Below, piece by piece: positions 1 through 11,945 of a stretch of DNA of 64,000 nucleotides (the stretch's first letter is position 1; each line of letters begins with the position of its first letter). Both the position numbers and the translations under genes were made by a program. The notes under the pieces are model-generated. The model saw only the letters and a list, made by a program, of their open reading frames with translations, searched no databases and had not been told where the DNA came from. The stretch is from positions 1 through 64,000 of the forward strand of contig NZ_BMMB01000002.1 of NCBI RefSeq assembly GCF_014645615.1. Reading direction: 5' to 3'. The DNA is from Paenibacillus hunanensis. GTDB lineage: Bacteria > Bacillota > Bacilli > Paenibacillales > Paenibacillaceae.

Positions 1-254
1 ATGCGCCGCAGGCCCATCCTTCAGTGACAGATTGCTCCGTCTTTCGTTCTTCTCCCATGCGGAAAAAGAAAGTATCCGGTATTAGCTACCGTTTCCGGTA
101 GTTATCCCAGGCTAAAGGGCAGGTTGCCTACGTGTTACTCACCCGTCCGCCGCTAAGTCTCAAAGAAGCAAGCTTCTTATTAACTCCGCTCGACTTGCAT
201 GTATTAGGCACGCCGCCAGCGTTCGTCCTGAGCCAGGATCAAACTCTCCAATAA
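1..254 (-). rRNA. 16S ribosomal RNA, 5' part (truncated by the window edge)
   Basis: Read on the minus strand, this is the first ~250 nt of a bacterial 16S rRNA. The universal 27F site (GAGTTTGATCCTGGCTCAG) lies at about 228-246, followed by the conserved ACGAACGCTGGCGGCGTG segment, and the gene runs off the left edge. The V1-V2 sequence has a Bacillales/Paenibacillus look. The mature 5' end is placed about 8 nt before GAGTTTGATC by analogy with E. coli, so 254 is approximate. The leader contains the TTGAAAACTGAAC element (about 322-334) common upstream of Bacillales 16S genes, and tandem promoters lie further upstream. Confidence 0.97.
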
Positions 255-366
255 AGTGTTTGACTTGCTCATTTCTTGCTGACATTCGGTTTCCCGAAGT
301 TATGATTCAAATCCTATTTGTTCAGTTTTCAAGGAACTTGTTTATTTGTTTCGCAACAACTCTTAT

Positions 367-395
367 ATAATATCATGTTTAGAATTGTTAGTCAA
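367..395 (-). promoter_or_regulatory. rrn promoter proximal to 16S (sigma-A type)
   Basis: On the minus strand, TTGACT (390-395) is followed by a 17-nt spacer and TATTAT (367-372). It points at the 16S gene and sits about 110 nt from its 5' end. It is the second of two tandem promoters, an arrangement typical of Bacillales rrn operons. Confidence 0.75.
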
Positions 396-452
396 CAACT
401 TTTTTTAATTTGTTTTTCGTAAAACTATTGTGCCGCTCGAGGCGACTTGAAT

Positions 453-481
453 AATATATCATGTATTTTAAAAGTTAGCAA
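453..481 (-). promoter_or_regulatory. rrn promoter distal to 16S (sigma-A type)
   Basis: On the minus strand, TTGCTA (476-481), a 17-nt spacer and TATATT (453-458) make a near-consensus sigma-A promoter embedded in AT-rich DNA. It lies about 85 bp upstream of the proximal rrn promoter and has the same orientation. Confidence 0.7.
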
Positions 482-1173
482 GTATTTTTTCAAACTTTTT
501 TATCCTTAACACGCGAGAACACGCGAGCCAGCATACATGTGCTTAAATCGTCTACTTTTGTATTATGTATCGTTGCTAAGTTTACTGTTGGTTCTTCCTT
601 ACTGAACTTCGTTTTCTTGTTTCTACGTCAATACTTTAATGTCTATCTTTTATATACTGTACCGTCTATGTATGTGGCTTTGTGCTCTACCTTATTAAGG
701 ATAAATAGGTTTTTTACCTATGTATACTCTGTTGATTTTATGCTCTTTTGATTTAATGACATATTGATAATGTTTTAAAGAAGAAGTGAGTATAATTAAG
801 CTGAAGCGCACTTCTATACGAAGAATGGTTATGCGTTTTGTACATTAATCGCCTCGTTAGCAATCACATCATTAGAGGATTGCTTTTTAAATCTTTCTTA
901 TAACTCGCTCGCACTCTGTTACTGTTCTGCATTATAATCATTTTAAAGAGTGTATATATAAAAGTAAGTAACACTTATGGCAATCCAAATGCGTTATATT
1001 TGCGAATCATTCATAGTAGATATTGCGCCGGATATTATTTTGAGCGAAAAACTATCTATTTCTGATGTTAGCGATCTTTGAACACGACGTTGAATACAAA
1101 AGGGATTTTTGCAGAAGCAAAGTATCTTATCATCCATTATACAGATGTGTTTACACATGAGGAGGAGGTTGCT
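482..1173. other. Intergenic region without recognisable gene
   Basis: About 690 bp between the divergent rrn operon and the oxidoreductase gene. It is AT-rich, and I see no tRNA, no rRNA and no ribosome-binding site in front of any open frame. A small hairpin (AGCAATC at 859-865 with GATTGCT at 878-884, then five T) looks like a weak plus-strand terminator but has no gene before it. A TATAAT at 933-938 could be a -10 for the downstream gene, but no convincing -35 accompanies it. Confidence 0.6.
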
Positions 1174-2469
1174 ATGGGTCGATTGCTGGCTTCTATTCAA
1201 AAGAGCTTTGGCAAAAAGCTTATTCGTATCCATGCCTGGAATGCATGGTTAGTCGCGCTGCTTGCGATTACCGGATTGATTTTGTTAGGCGGCTTTTGGC
1301 GTGAGGTGCTGGGCGAGGTTCGTGTATGGATTCGTTGGGTGCACATTATTGGAGGTCTGGCATTGCTTGTGCCTGTCATTTATTATCTGTTTCTTGCCTC
1401 CAAGCATTGGAAGCAGATTCGCGAGAAGCCTGCTCAAAAAATGAATGTGATTCTAGTTATGATTTTGCTGATTGGCTGGATTGTTTCCGGGATTCTGTTA
1501 TGGCTACTCCGTCAGGTCGGCCCTACAGTTGCCAATACTGCTTTATTTGTACATGATCTGCTAACCTGGATCGGTTTACCTTATATTATCTATCATTCGA
1601 TTACACGTACCGCATGGCTGAAGGATCCCAAAAAGCGTTCGATCAAGCTACAGCCTGATACGAATGTGGCACAGACGACAGCTCCAGAAGGCTCGACTAC
1701 CGTAATCAAGCCCAATCGAACAGCTACTCCACAGGAGGCGACTCCCTTTTATACACGGCGTGCTTTTTTACGTACCGCTATCGGGGTCGGTCTGGCGATC
1801 TCGGTGGGACCTACCTTTCTGCGCTGGTTAGGTAGTTCGCTAACGAGCGGCGGAAGCTGGGAAGAGGTCGCTGCTAGCAATCCCAATAAAATGATACCTA
1901 ATCCGACTCCACTCTCGGATTCAAAGCCTCCTATCGGTGGTGGCGCGCAGGGCGAATTCCGCGTTTATACGGTGACGCCTATTCCTTCGTTTGATAATAG
2001 CAACTGGTCATTTACAATCGATGGACTGGTCGACAAGCCGCAAACCTGGAATTGGGAGCAGTTTTTAAAAATCAAACGGAAGGTGCAGGTCAGTGACTTC
2101 CACTGTGTCACCGGATGGTCGGTATACAAAAACACCTGGGAAGGTATTCCGCTGCTCGACTTTCTTAGCATGGCAGGTGTAAAGCCTGAAGCGAAAACGA
2201 TCAAGTTCTATTCCGGTGATGGCGTGTATACCGATTCTATTACGTTGGAGCAAGCACAGCTGAAGGATATTATGGTCGCGCTACTTCATGACGGTAATAT
2301 CATTCCTGCCGATCTGGGCGGGCCGGTACGTCTCGTTATTCCAAAAATGTACGCTTATAAATCAGTCAAATGGCTCAATCGAATTGAATTGATCGCTGAG
2401 GATCATACCGGCTATTGGGAATTACGTGGTTATGATAAGGATGCATGGTTACCAGATAATTTGAGTTAA
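1174..2469 (+). CDS. Membrane cytochrome b-like / molybdopterin (sulfite oxidase-type) oxidoreductase fusion
   Basis: A 431-residue protein in two parts. Residues 1-150 form about four transmembrane helices with histidines spaced like heme b ligands (H20, H57, H127, H141), resembling cytochrome b561-type or MsrQ-like electron carriers. After a hydrophilic linker, residues 193-220 carry a twin-arginine-like motif (TRRAFLR) followed by a hydrophobic segment. Residues about 260-425 are a sulfite oxidase/YedY (MsrP)-type molybdopterin domain, with the presumed Mo-ligating cysteine C311 in DFHCVTGWS. The start at 1174 is chosen because GGAGGAGG lies 5-12 nt upstream; an in-frame start nearly 100 nt earlier has no ribosome-binding site. 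The likely role is electron transfer through the membrane to an extracytoplasmic Mo enzyme. The substrate is unknown; methionine-sulfoxide repair is only an analogy. Confidence 0.85.
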   Translation: MGRLLASIQKSFGKKLIRIHAWNAWLVALLAITGLILLGGFWREVLGEVRVWIRWVHIIGGLALLVPVIYYLFLASKHWKQIREKPAQKMNVILVMILLIGWIVSGILLWLLRQVGPTVANTALFVHDLLTWIGLPYIIYHSITRTAWLKDPKKRSIKLQPDTNVAQTTAPEGSTTVIKPNRTATPQEATPFYTRRAFLRTAIGVGLAISVGPTFLRWLGSSLTSGGSWEEVAASNPNKMIPNPTPLSDSKPPIGGGAQGEFRVYTVTPIPSFDNSNWSFTIDGLVDKPQTWNWEQFLKIKRKVQVSDFHCVTGWSVYKNTWEGIPLLDFLSMAGVKPEAKTIKFYSGDGVYTDSITLEQAQLKDIMVALLHDGNIIPADLGGPVRLVIPKMYAYKSVKWLNRIELIAEDHTGYWELRGYDKDAWLPDNLS

Positions 2470-2552
2470 GTCTGGCTCTGCACTGGGGATGTCATATACT
2501 GGATATGTAGTATATTGAATACATGTTCATCTTCAAGTGAGTATATATTAGA

Positions 2553-2598
2553 AAAGGACGAGAATATCTACACATGTAGAATTCCTCGTCCTTTTTTA
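2553..2598. terminator. Bidirectional rho-independent terminator
   Basis: AAAGGACGAG pairs with CTCGTCCTTT around an inner hairpin (TCTACA/TGTAGA) and is followed by a T-run on the plus strand. It lies between the convergent oxidoreductase and ligA genes and can serve both. Confidence 0.8.
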
Positions 2599-2663
2599 TT
2601 TTAGGAATGCGAGTCCTGATATTATGCTAGTTCCGAAATAGCGTACTGCATTCTTCCTTACCC

Positions 2664-4769
<2,106 letters not shown>

Positions 4770-4826
4770 TTATCCGGCAAACTCACCAGACTATCTAGCT
4801 TCATGTATTCATGTTGCTGCGCATCA

Positions 4827-7163
4827 TTACTCGACCTTGGTGATCGGTGCAAAGCCTGCCAGTAGACGCTTCAAGCCTACAGGTGCAGGGAAGGCAATTT
4901 GCAGCTCCATATCATTTCCTGTGCCTTTGACAGCTACAATGGTGCCGATTCCCCATTTACCATGTGAAACTTTATCACCTGCCTGATAGCTACCATCTCC
5001 ACTCGCAGCTGGAGTTGGTGTTCCTTTGCCTGTAGTCACCGTAACGCCAGACGAAGCTGGTGTGCTACGAGGTACAGCGCGCGCAGAGGAACCACTACCA
5101 AACGCTGCCGACGATTCGCGCCGATTGCCAAAGTTACTACCACCGCCAGCAAAACCGCGTGAACCATTACCATAGCTATTGCCAGAAGCGCCACGTCTAA
5201 AGTTATTCGTTGCTACACGTGTGTCTTCTTTATATTCGTCTGGAATTTCTTCCAGGAAACGTGACGGTGGATTCGCTGTTGTACGACCAAACAGTGTCCG
5301 CATCTGCGCACAGGACAGAAATAGCTGCTTCTCTGCCCGCGTAATCCCTACATAAGCAAGGCGACGTTCTTCCTCCAGCTCATCATTGTCCATGAATGCA
5401 CGGCTATGCGGGAAGACACCTTCCTCCATACCGATAATAAACACGGTTGGGAACTCCAATCCTTTGGCACTGTGCATCGTCATCAATACAACTGCATCCT
5501 CTTGTTCCTCAGGCTTGTCACCCATCGTATCGATATCTGCAATCAGCGCCAGATCGGTCAGGAAGGCAATTAGCGATTTGTCTTCATTATTTTTCTCAAA
5601 CTCCATCGTTACCGATTGGAACTCCTCGATATTCTCCACACGCGCTTTGGATTCGAGTGTATTCTCACGTTGCAGCTCTACGCGATATTCAGACATTTCC
5701 AGAATCTTTTCCGTCAGCTCGGTAACAGAGAGATAGTCTACCATCTGATGCAATGCAGCGATCATATCGTAAAACTCCACCATCGCATTGCGTGTACGCC
5801 CAGCAAAGCCCAGATCATCCACGATCTCCAGCACTTTGAAAATTGAAATTCCACGTTCACCCGCTGCCGCAGCAAGCTTCGCTACACTCGTATCACCGAT
5901 ACCGCGTTTTGGCACATTGATAATACGCGTGAGGCTAATATCATCGTCTGGATTGGATAGCAGACGCAGATAGGCGAGCAGGTCCTTGATCTCTTTACGA
6001 TCATAGAACTTGATACCGCCGACAATCTGGTAAGGGATATCCGATTTGATCAGCACTTCCTCTATAACCCGTGACTGTGCATTCGTACGATACAAAATGG
6101 CATGATCCTGATAAGGACGTCCTGTTTTCACACTTTTATGAATTTCGGAGCTTACAAAATAAGCTTCATCATGCTCCGAATCTGCACGATAGACTTTGAT
6201 CTTGGCGCCGCCTTCTTTATCCGTCCACAGCTTCTTCGGCTTACGACCGCTATTGTTACCGATAACTTCATTGGCAGCACTCAAAATATTCGAGGTGGAA
6301 CGATAGTTTTGCTCCAGCAGAATTGTTTTCGCTTCGGGATAGTCCTCTTCAAAATTAAGAATATTGGTAATATCCGCCCCACGCCAGCGATAGATCGACT
6401 GATCGCTATCACCGACAACGCAAATATTGTGATGAGCATCCGCCAGCATTTTACAGAGCATATATTGTGCACGGTTCGTATCCTGATACTCATCGACATG
6501 AATATAGCGGAATTTCTTCTGATAAAATTCCAGTACCTCTGGTACTTCCTTGAACAGCTGAATCGTCGTCATGATCAGATCATCAAAATCCAGTGAGTTA
6601 TTCGCACGTAGACGACGCTGATACATCGTATATACTTTAGCGGCAATACCTTCAAAATAATCGCCGATTTTGCGCTCGTATTGCTCAGGAGTGACCAGTT
6701 CATTTTTGGCTGCGCTGATCATCGATTGTACGGTCTTCGGTTCAAACTTTTTCGTATCCATATTCAGATCCTTCATGCAGGAACGAATAACAGATAGCTG
6801 ATCCCCGGAATCAAGAATCGAAAAACTGGACGTGAAGCCGATGCGTTCGATATCACGGCGCAAAATGCGCACACACATCGAGTGAAATGTGGATACCCAG
6901 ATCTCGCGTCCCTCTGGACCGACCAGCTGAGATACACGCTCCTGCATCTCACGCGCCGCTTTGTTCGTAAACGTAATCGCCAAAATGCCCCATGGTGCTG
7001 ACTTGCGAGCATCAATAATATGAGCAATGCGGTGTGTAAGCACACGTGTCTTCCCACTACCTGCACCAGCCATAATCAGGAGGGGGCCGTCTGTTGCCAG
7101 TGCCGCCTCTTTCTGTCTTGGATTTAGACGGTTAATCGCGTCCTTGATGTTAATCATCGTCAT
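4827..7163 (-). CDS. pcrA: ATP-dependent DNA helicase PcrA (UvrD/Rep family)
   Basis: A 778-residue superfamily 1A 3'-5' helicase used in repair, plasmid replication and removal of stalled RNA polymerase. Walker A is [16 protein letters not shown] near residue 32; motif II (VDEYQDTN), motif III ([14 protein letters not shown]), motif IV (EQNYRS) and motif VI ([13 protein letters not shown]) are all present. A Gly/Ser-rich linker near residues 660-715 leads to a C-terminal Tudor-like domain ([19 protein letters not shown]), which in PcrA binds RNA polymerase. The ATG start has AGGAG 12 nt upstream. Downstream of pcrB and upstream of ligA, probably one transcript. Confidence 0.97.
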   Translation of the reverse strand: MTMINIKDAINRLNPRQKEAALATDGPLLIMAGAGSGKTRVLTHRIAHIIDARKSAPWGILAITFTNKAAREMQERVSQLVGPEGREIWVSTFHSMCVRILRRDIERIGFTSSFSILDSGDQLSVIRSCMKDLNMDTKKFEPKTVQSMISAAKNELVTPEQYERKIGDYFEGIAAKVYTMYQRRLRANNSLDFDDLIMTTIQLFKEVPEVLEFYQKKFRYIHVDEYQDTNRAQYMLCKMLADAHHNICVVGDSDQSIYRWRGADITNILNFEEDYPEAKTILLEQNYRSTSNILSAANEVIGNNSGRKPKKLWTDKEGGAKIKVYRADSEHDEAYFVSSEIHKSVKTGRPYQDHAILYRTNAQSRVIEEVLIKSDIPYQIVGGIKFYDRKEIKDLLAYLRLLSNPDDDISLTRIINVPKRGIGDTSVAKLAAAAGERGISIFKVLEIVDDLGFAGRTRNAMVEFYDMIAALHQMVDYLSVTELTEKILEMSEYRVELQRENTLESKARVENIEEFQSVTMEFEKNNEDKSLIAFLTDLALIADIDTMGDKPEEQEDAVVLMTMHSAKGLEFPTVFIIGMEEGVFPHSRAFMDNDELEEERRLAYVGITRAEKQLFLSCAQMRTLFGRTTANPPSRFLEEIPDEYKEDTRVATNNFRRGASGNSYGNGSRGFAGGGSNFGNRRESSAAFGSGSSARAVPRSTPASSGVTVTTGKGTPTPAASGDGSYQAGDKVSHGKWGIGTIVAVKGTGNDMELQIAFPAPVGLKRLLAGFAPITKVE

Positions 7164-7405
7164 TGTGTTGTATTGCTCCTTTCAAATCAAACCCATAAAT
7201 TCGGTAAAGTCGATCAGTCTTATGCAGGAAAAGTCAGACTAGCACACAGGCATCAGCTAAGTACATGTCTGTCTGGAATGGATCATAGTATAATGATGAA
7301 TAGAGTAATTAAATTAGAATGGATACATATCCTGAAAATAGTTCGAGCGTTGAAGATATTGCTAATTTGCAAAAAGAATAATCGGATTCATCTGTAGACG
7401 CTTAT

Positions 7406-8095
7406 TCAGCCTTTCACAGCAGCCACTGTTGTAAGAGCTTGCTTCAGATCGCTATACAGGCTGTTGCCTACAATAATCGTATCGCAATGGCTTGCCGCTA
7501 GACGTGCAGTCTCGGCATCTGTAATTCCGCCGCCATAAAAAACACGCGCTTCACGAGTCACTCTACGAATATCAGCAACTAGCTCCATATCGCCAAAACG
7601 ACCACTATATTCAATATATACAATTGGCAAACGCAATAAATGCTCTGCCGCCTGCGCATAGGCAGCAGCTCGATCAGCTTCTAGCTCAGTAAGTGCTCCA
7701 GTTAACCGTGCTACGGTAGAATCCGCATGTAACACAATATACCCTTCTGGCACGATCAATTCCCATGGAATCAAGTGGCTATACTGCTCGATCGCCTGTA
7801 CATGCTGCCCAATCATCCAGCGACTATCCTCTGTATTCAATACGAGTGGGATCATATACAGATCAAAGCCAGGTACAACCGCCTCCAGATCAGATACTTC
7901 TAGCACGCACGGAAGCTCATAGCGACGTACACGTGACATCAAGTCTACAGTATTATCATACGTCACACCAGATGATCCACCGATCATAATCGCATCGGTT
8001 CCAGACATACAAATCTGGTCCAGATCCTCATCTGATATGAACCGATCCGGGTCAAGCTTGAATACGTGGCGCCACGCTATTATTTCGTCTCTCAA
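7406..8095 (-). CDS. pcrB: Heptaprenylglyceryl phosphate synthase PcrB
   Basis: A 229-residue TIM-barrel prenyltransferase of the GGGP-synthase/PcrB family. It joins heptaprenyl diphosphate to glycerol-1-phosphate, giving a bacterial archaeal-type ether lipid. Diagnostic segments are DPDR near the N-terminus, DAIMIGGSSGVT, the YIEYSGRFGD stretch, and the C-terminal FYGGGI and DTIIVGNSLY phosphate-binding loops. The start is a TTG at 8095 with GGAGG 7 nt upstream; no ATG lies nearby. It is the first gene of pcrB-pcrA-ligA; the ~240-nt gap to pcrA contains no recognisable gene. Confidence 0.95.
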   Translation of the reverse strand: MRDEIIAWRHVFKLDPDRFISDEDLDQICMSGTDAIMIGGSSGVTYDNTVDLMSRVRRYELPCVLEVSDLEAVVPGFDLYMIPLVLNTEDSRWMIGQHVQAIEQYSHLIPWELIVPEGYIVLHADSTVARLTGALTELEADRAAAYAQAAEHLLRLPIVYIEYSGRFGDMELVADIRRVTREARVFYGGGITDAETARLAASHCDTIIVGNSLYSDLKQALTTVAAVKG

Positions 8096-8190
8096 TGGTA
8101 TTCCTCCGTCTTTTCTACAACCTTCAAATTAAGTCTATGATAGGCAGTGTAGAGTGTCAATGTTCTGTTCGTATATTATGCGAACAAATA

Positions 8191-8223
8191 AAAATGCCCT
8201 ACTTGAGCAAGCAGGACATTTTT
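8191..8223 (-). terminator. Rho-independent terminator of the glycan initiation genes
   Basis: AAAATGCCCTACTTG pairs with CAAGCAGGACATTTT with two mismatches around a very small loop. On the minus strand the stem ends in a T-rich run just after the stop of the gene at 8238. Confidence 0.75.
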
Positions 8224-8237
8224 ATTATGTTGAGCAA

Positions 8238-9662
8238 TCAATATGCGTTTTTATTAACGAAACCGTTGCGGATCGTTTTGAAAATAATTTTGATATCGAA
8301 TAATAGCGACCAGTTCTCAATATAGAAAATATCATGATTGATTCGATCCTCGATGGAGGTGTCACCACGTAAGCCATTGCTTTGCGCCCAACCGGTAATA
8401 CCTGGACGTACATGGTGCTTGACCATATATTTAGGAATTTCCTCACGGAATTGCTCCACATAGTATGGACGCTCCGGGCGTGGCCCGACGACGCTCATAT
8501 CACCAATCAGTACATTGAAGAACTGTGGCAGCTCATCCAGACTCGTACGGCGGATAAAGGAGCCAAAAGCAGTCTTACGCGGATCATTAACGGTTGTCCA
8601 GCCGGTGTCGATCTGTCCCTCAGGAATGACACGCATGGAGCGAAACTTGAACATCATAAAATTCCGACGATTCAGCCCGACTCGCTCCTGCTTGAAAATG
8701 ATAGGTCCTGGCGAGGTTAGCTTTACACCGATCGCGACTACCAGCATGATCGGAGACGTAATCGCAATCGCGACTAAAGAGAAGGCAATATCGAATGCAC
8801 GCTTGAAAATGCGATTCGCTGCAATATCCAGTGGAATATCGCGTACATTGATCATGGGCATACCGGCAAAATTATCGAAGTAAGGACGTGCTGGCAAATA
8901 ATCGAAAAAGTCAGGGATAATCAGCGTACGCACACCTGCTTTTTCACACTCTGCAATAATCCATGGATACTTATCATGAGCATCTAAAGGTAGCGCGAGA
9001 ATGACCTCATCGATCATCATCGATTGTAGCTTTTGTCCCAGCTCGTCAATCTTCCCCAGCACAGGCTTATATTTGCGCAGCTCAATATTATCGAATTTCC
9101 GATAGTCATCGAGAAAGCCGACAATTTCATAGCCCATTTCAGGATACTGCATCAGATTGTCGTAGAAACGTTTACCCAGTGAGCCCGCACCCAGAATGAG
9201 CACAAACTGCTTGTTGAAGCCCTTCTGACGTGCACGCTTCAATCCAAGCTTAATCACATAACGATAGGCCATAATGAACAACAGATTCAAAATCATAAAC
9301 GTTAACAGATAGTAACGCGAAATATTAACTTCTTTTACGAAGAATAACGCACCAAGCAGTACAAAGATGCTGACGGCATGCGTCTGTGTAATTTTGAGCA
9401 GCTCATCTGCAAAGCGCTTTTTACGCTTAGGTGAATATAAGCTACTCATCGTCCCAATCAATACCGCGATAACGGCATAGATTAAGCTCCACATCCAGTA
9501 CGTTTCAATCGGCAGTGCGCCGTATCCTTCTGGTGAATTATCATACGGGAAAATATCGAATTGAAACTTGAGCAACCAGGCTGCCAAAAAGGAAATCTGA
9601 ATCACCGAGAAATCCGCCAAAATGTATAAACGGGTCAAAAATCGCTGATTTTTGCGGATCAC
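8238..9662 (-). CDS. Polyprenyl-phosphate glycosyl-1-phosphate transferase (WcaJ/WsaP-like)
   Basis: A 474-residue membrane enzyme that starts glycan synthesis by moving a hexose-1-phosphate from a UDP-sugar to undecaprenyl phosphate. Residues 1-130 contain four to five transmembrane helices. Residues ~145-250 form a Rossmann-like CoA-binding-type domain (LILGAGSLGKRFYDN). The C-terminus is the bacterial sugar transferase domain, with KRAFDI, a membrane re-entrant helix, PGPIIFKQERVG, FKFRSM, SLDELPQF, GDMSVVGPRPE and PGITGWAQ. The GTG start overlaps the stop of the upstream glycosyltransferase by four bases (GTGA), with AAAGGAG upstream, so the two are translationally coupled. WsaP/WsfP of S-layer glycosylation clusters belong to this family. 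Whether the sugar is Glc or Gal cannot be told from sequence. Confidence 0.92.
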   Translation of the reverse strand: MIRKNQRFLTRLYILADFSVIQISFLAAWLLKFQFDIFPYDNSPEGYGALPIETYWMWSLIYAVIAVLIGTMSSLYSPKRKKRFADELLKITQTHAVSIFVLLGALFFVKEVNISRYYLLTFMILNLLFIMAYRYVIKLGLKRARQKGFNKQFVLILGAGSLGKRFYDNLMQYPEMGYEIVGFLDDYRKFDNIELRKYKPVLGKIDELGQKLQSMMIDEVILALPLDAHDKYPWIIAECEKAGVRTLIIPDFFDYLPARPYFDNFAGMPMINVRDIPLDIAANRIFKRAFDIAFSLVAIAITSPIMLVVAIGVKLTSPGPIIFKQERVGLNRRNFMMFKFRSMRVIPEGQIDTGWTTVNDPRKTAFGSFIRRTSLDELPQFFNVLIGDMSVVGPRPERPYYVEQFREEIPKYMVKHHVRPGITGWAQSNGLRGDTSIEDRINHDIFYIENWSLLFDIKIIFKTIRNGFVNKNAY

Positions 9663-10564
9663 GAATGAACTCTCCTTTCCGTTTCGGCTGCCGACGCTTT
9701 TGCCGGGCGTAATAGTTTATTTTGAATAAGCGATAAGGTCAGCTTCACGCCGATCCCTGCATAGACAGCGCCATTGGTAATAAATGAATACCGTTTGTAA
9801 TAATGCTTACGGTGGAATAGCCACATTGCCCGATGAAACTCATAGATGATTTTAAATGGCTTACGGCGACTACTTGCCCCTTTATAATGCACGATGAAGG
9901 TATCTCCGCGGTAATGAATCTCCCAGCCCGCTTCCTTAATGCGGTAGCACCAGTCAATATCTTCACCATACATAAAAAACTCTTCATCCAGCCCACCGAT
10001 CTGCTCGATGACCTCCCGACGCACCAGCATGAATGCACCGACCAGCGAGTCGACCTGGTAGCACTCATCCGGGCTCAGGTAGCCCAGCTGATACCCGTTG
10101 AACTTCGGATTGTCTGGAAACAGCTTCGATAATCCGAAGGCATAGTAAAAGGAGGCCGATGGCGTCGGGAATCCACGCTTGCACGCCTTATCCAGCGAAC
10201 CGTCCGGCAAAATAATTTTGCATCCAGCTGCACCTGCACGCGGATGGCTGTCCATAAAAGACACCATCGTCTCCAGTGTGTCCGGTTCTACGATGGTGTC
10301 AGAATTAAGCAGCAATGTATATCGTCCCTGCGCCAGCTTCATACCAATGTTATTGCCCTTGGCAAATCCACCATTATCGGGATTCGCAATAAAGACAACA
10401 TTCGGATAGGTCGCTGGAATACGTACGGTGGAATCGTCGGTAGAATGATTGTCGACAACGATAATCTCGTAAGTATACTTTGTTGCTGAACGATATACCG
10501 AGGCGATGCAATCCAGTGTAAGCTGACATGTATTATAGTTAAGAATTAAAACACTAACATCCAT
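9659..10564 (-). CDS. Family 2 glycosyltransferase, WbbL/rhamnosyltransferase-like
   Basis: A 301-residue cytoplasmic inverting GT2 of GT-A fold. The N-terminal nucleotide-binding part is SVLILNYNTCQLTLDCIASV with VVDNHSTDDS; the metal-binding region is LLLNSDTIVEPD; the acceptor region is FFMYGEDIDWCYRIKEAGW, the ED-W signature of WbbL-type rhamnosyltransferases. The gene ends inside the start of the initiating transferase (4-nt overlap), suggesting it adds the second sugar, possibly rhamnose since dTDP-rhamnose genes lie close by. The donor is inferred from family, not shown. Confidence 0.88.
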   Translation of the reverse strand: MDVSVLILNYNTCQLTLDCIASVYRSATKYTYEIIVVDNHSTDDSTVRIPATYPNVVFIANPDNGGFAKGNNIGMKLAQGRYTLLLNSDTIVEPDTLETMVSFMDSHPRAGAAGCKIILPDGSLDKACKRGFPTPSASFYYAFGLSKLFPDNPKFNGYQLGYLSPDECYQVDSLVGAFMLVRREVIEQIGGLDEEFFMYGEDIDWCYRIKEAGWEIHYRGDTFIVHYKGASSRRKPFKIIYEFHRAMWLFHRKHYYKRYSFITNGAVYAGIGVKLTLSLIQNKLLRPAKASAAETERRVHS

Positions 10565-10703
10565 TAGTAACGCTCCTGCCTTGAAATTAAAGCCATACTT
10601 TCAAATGACTTATTCTAAACGGATTATAGCATAGATCATTCAACAAAGGTGAACTTCGCCATGTAAACTACAATTTTTCCCATAAATAGTACATCCATCT
10701 GAT

Positions 10704-11714
10704 CTAGATATACCCGACTAAAATCAAAACTCTAAATAATAATTGCTCAGTTAGGGACTGCCGGAACAATTTACATGTTCTAAGATATCGAAATCGAGCA
10801 CGTAAATTCGTTCGTGGTGCAATAAACTTTTCTAATTGGTCGATCATCTGTGCATCGGTCATTTGACTGCCATATATACGATAAAACTCTTTCGCTTGTT
10901 GCACAAGCAGCTTTTTATCTCCTCGATGCTTAAGAAAACTATTCCATTTCTTTTTAATTTTCTGATAAGCGTTTGCTTCGCCTCCAACCGCATTTCCTCC
11001 ATGTTGTCGGTAATAAATCGTTGGCTGATGCTCAAAATGAACCTTTCCAAAACACGATATAACCAGATATGCCCACCAATCATGCATTTGGATAGCCGAT
11101 ATATTGACTTTTTGCTTGGTATCCATCAATAATGCTAAAGCTTCCGCATTAAAAGAAACGGTAGCACCTACAGCAATATTTTGAATTAATGCATTGTAAA
11201 AAGATGGCTTTAAATGAGGCATTCCTGGCCAAATAACTGTAGGATTCAAATCGCCATCTGTTAATTGCGTATCCGTACAAACCAGAGTGGGAATGAACTT
11301 CTGCCGGAAACCATCATTATTATCTTCATCAAAAGACGTAGCGTGTGTAGGCTGTTGTTTGTCTGTCTCCAAGCTCTGGAGCAAACGAACCGAAGTCTCT
11401 ACTTTATGAGTCATCCAGACGTCATCCTGATCACAAAAACTATAATAAGCCGCCTGACGATCGGCATGCTGTAATAATGACCAGAAGCTTGGAATCACAC
11501 CTATATTAGCCCCTTTTAGTAATTTGATACGGTTCGGATAATGAGTCTGATACTTTTCGATGATGGAGATCGTTTCATCACTGGAACCATCATCCCGAAT
11601 CAAAATATGAATAGGTTTATAAGGTTGAGAAAATATACTATCAAGCTGAGCTGAAATATACTTTGCCCCATTGTATGTAGACATAAGCACTTGCAATGTA
11701 CCCGGTGTATGCAT
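10704..11714 (-). CDS. Family 2 glycosyltransferase (dTDP-rhamnosyltransferase-like)
   Basis: A 336-residue GT2. It begins VLMSTYNGAKYISAQLDSIF with IRDDGSSDETI and carries SFCDQDDVWMTHKVE, the DQDD-W motif typical of the rhamnosyltransferase-like subgroup. A conserved MHDWWAYLVISCFG acceptor segment and YYRQHGGNAVG follow. The C-terminal ~100 residues are basic and amphipathic and probably lie on the membrane. GAGGG 6 nt before the ATG supports the start. It is separated by a terminator-like stem from rmlD and by 139 nt from the next glycosyltransferase. The base composition is more AT-rich than its downstream neighbours. Confidence 0.87.
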   Translation of the reverse strand: MHTPGTLQVLMSTYNGAKYISAQLDSIFSQPYKPIHILIRDDGSSDETISIIEKYQTHYPNRIKLLKGANIGVIPSFWSLLQHADRQAAYYSFCDQDDVWMTHKVETSVRLLQSLETDKQQPTHATSFDEDNNDGFRQKFIPTLVCTDTQLTDGDLNPTVIWPGMPHLKPSFYNALIQNIAVGATVSFNAEALALLMDTKQKVNISAIQMHDWWAYLVISCFGKVHFEHQPTIYYRQHGGNAVGGEANAYQKIKKKWNSFLKHRGDKKLLVQQAKEFYRIYGSQMTDAQMIDQLEKFIAPRTNLRARFRYLRTCKLFRQSLTEQLLFRVLILVGYI

Positions 11715-11836
11715 GTTTTTCCCTCATTGTATCTTCAAAATTAATCAATCGATGATCTTGTTCACTTGTACGCTATATTCATGCTTAAAGTTAGCATAAA
11801 TTCAATCAATATGCACGATGTAGACAAAGACGCAGC

Positions 11837-11876
11837 AAAAGGGAGCCGGATCCTATACAAGATCAGACTCCTTCTT
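11837..11876 (-). terminator. Probable terminator after rmlD
   Basis: On the minus strand an imperfect stem (GGAG...GATC with GGATC...CTCC) is followed by CCCTTTTG. It lies ~70 nt beyond the rmlD stop. Loop and mismatches make it moderate in strength. Confidence 0.5.
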
Positions 11877-11945
11877 TGTTGTGATTCTTTGTTGCGAATT
11901 TTGATTACGTCTATGGATTACACTTTTCAAGTACGGATTTTAGTT

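Noticed and set aside
539..751. Open frame of 70 residues upstream of the oxidoreductase gene
   Set aside because: No ribosome-binding site, AT-rich random-looking composition and no recognisable motif.
859..888. Rho-independent terminator on the plus strand
   Set aside because: A 7-bp stem with T-run is present, but no gene or transcript precedes it; may be chance in AT-rich DNA.
6102..6596. 164-residue frame opposite pcrA
   Set aside because: Antisense shadow of a well-conserved helicase; no start signal.
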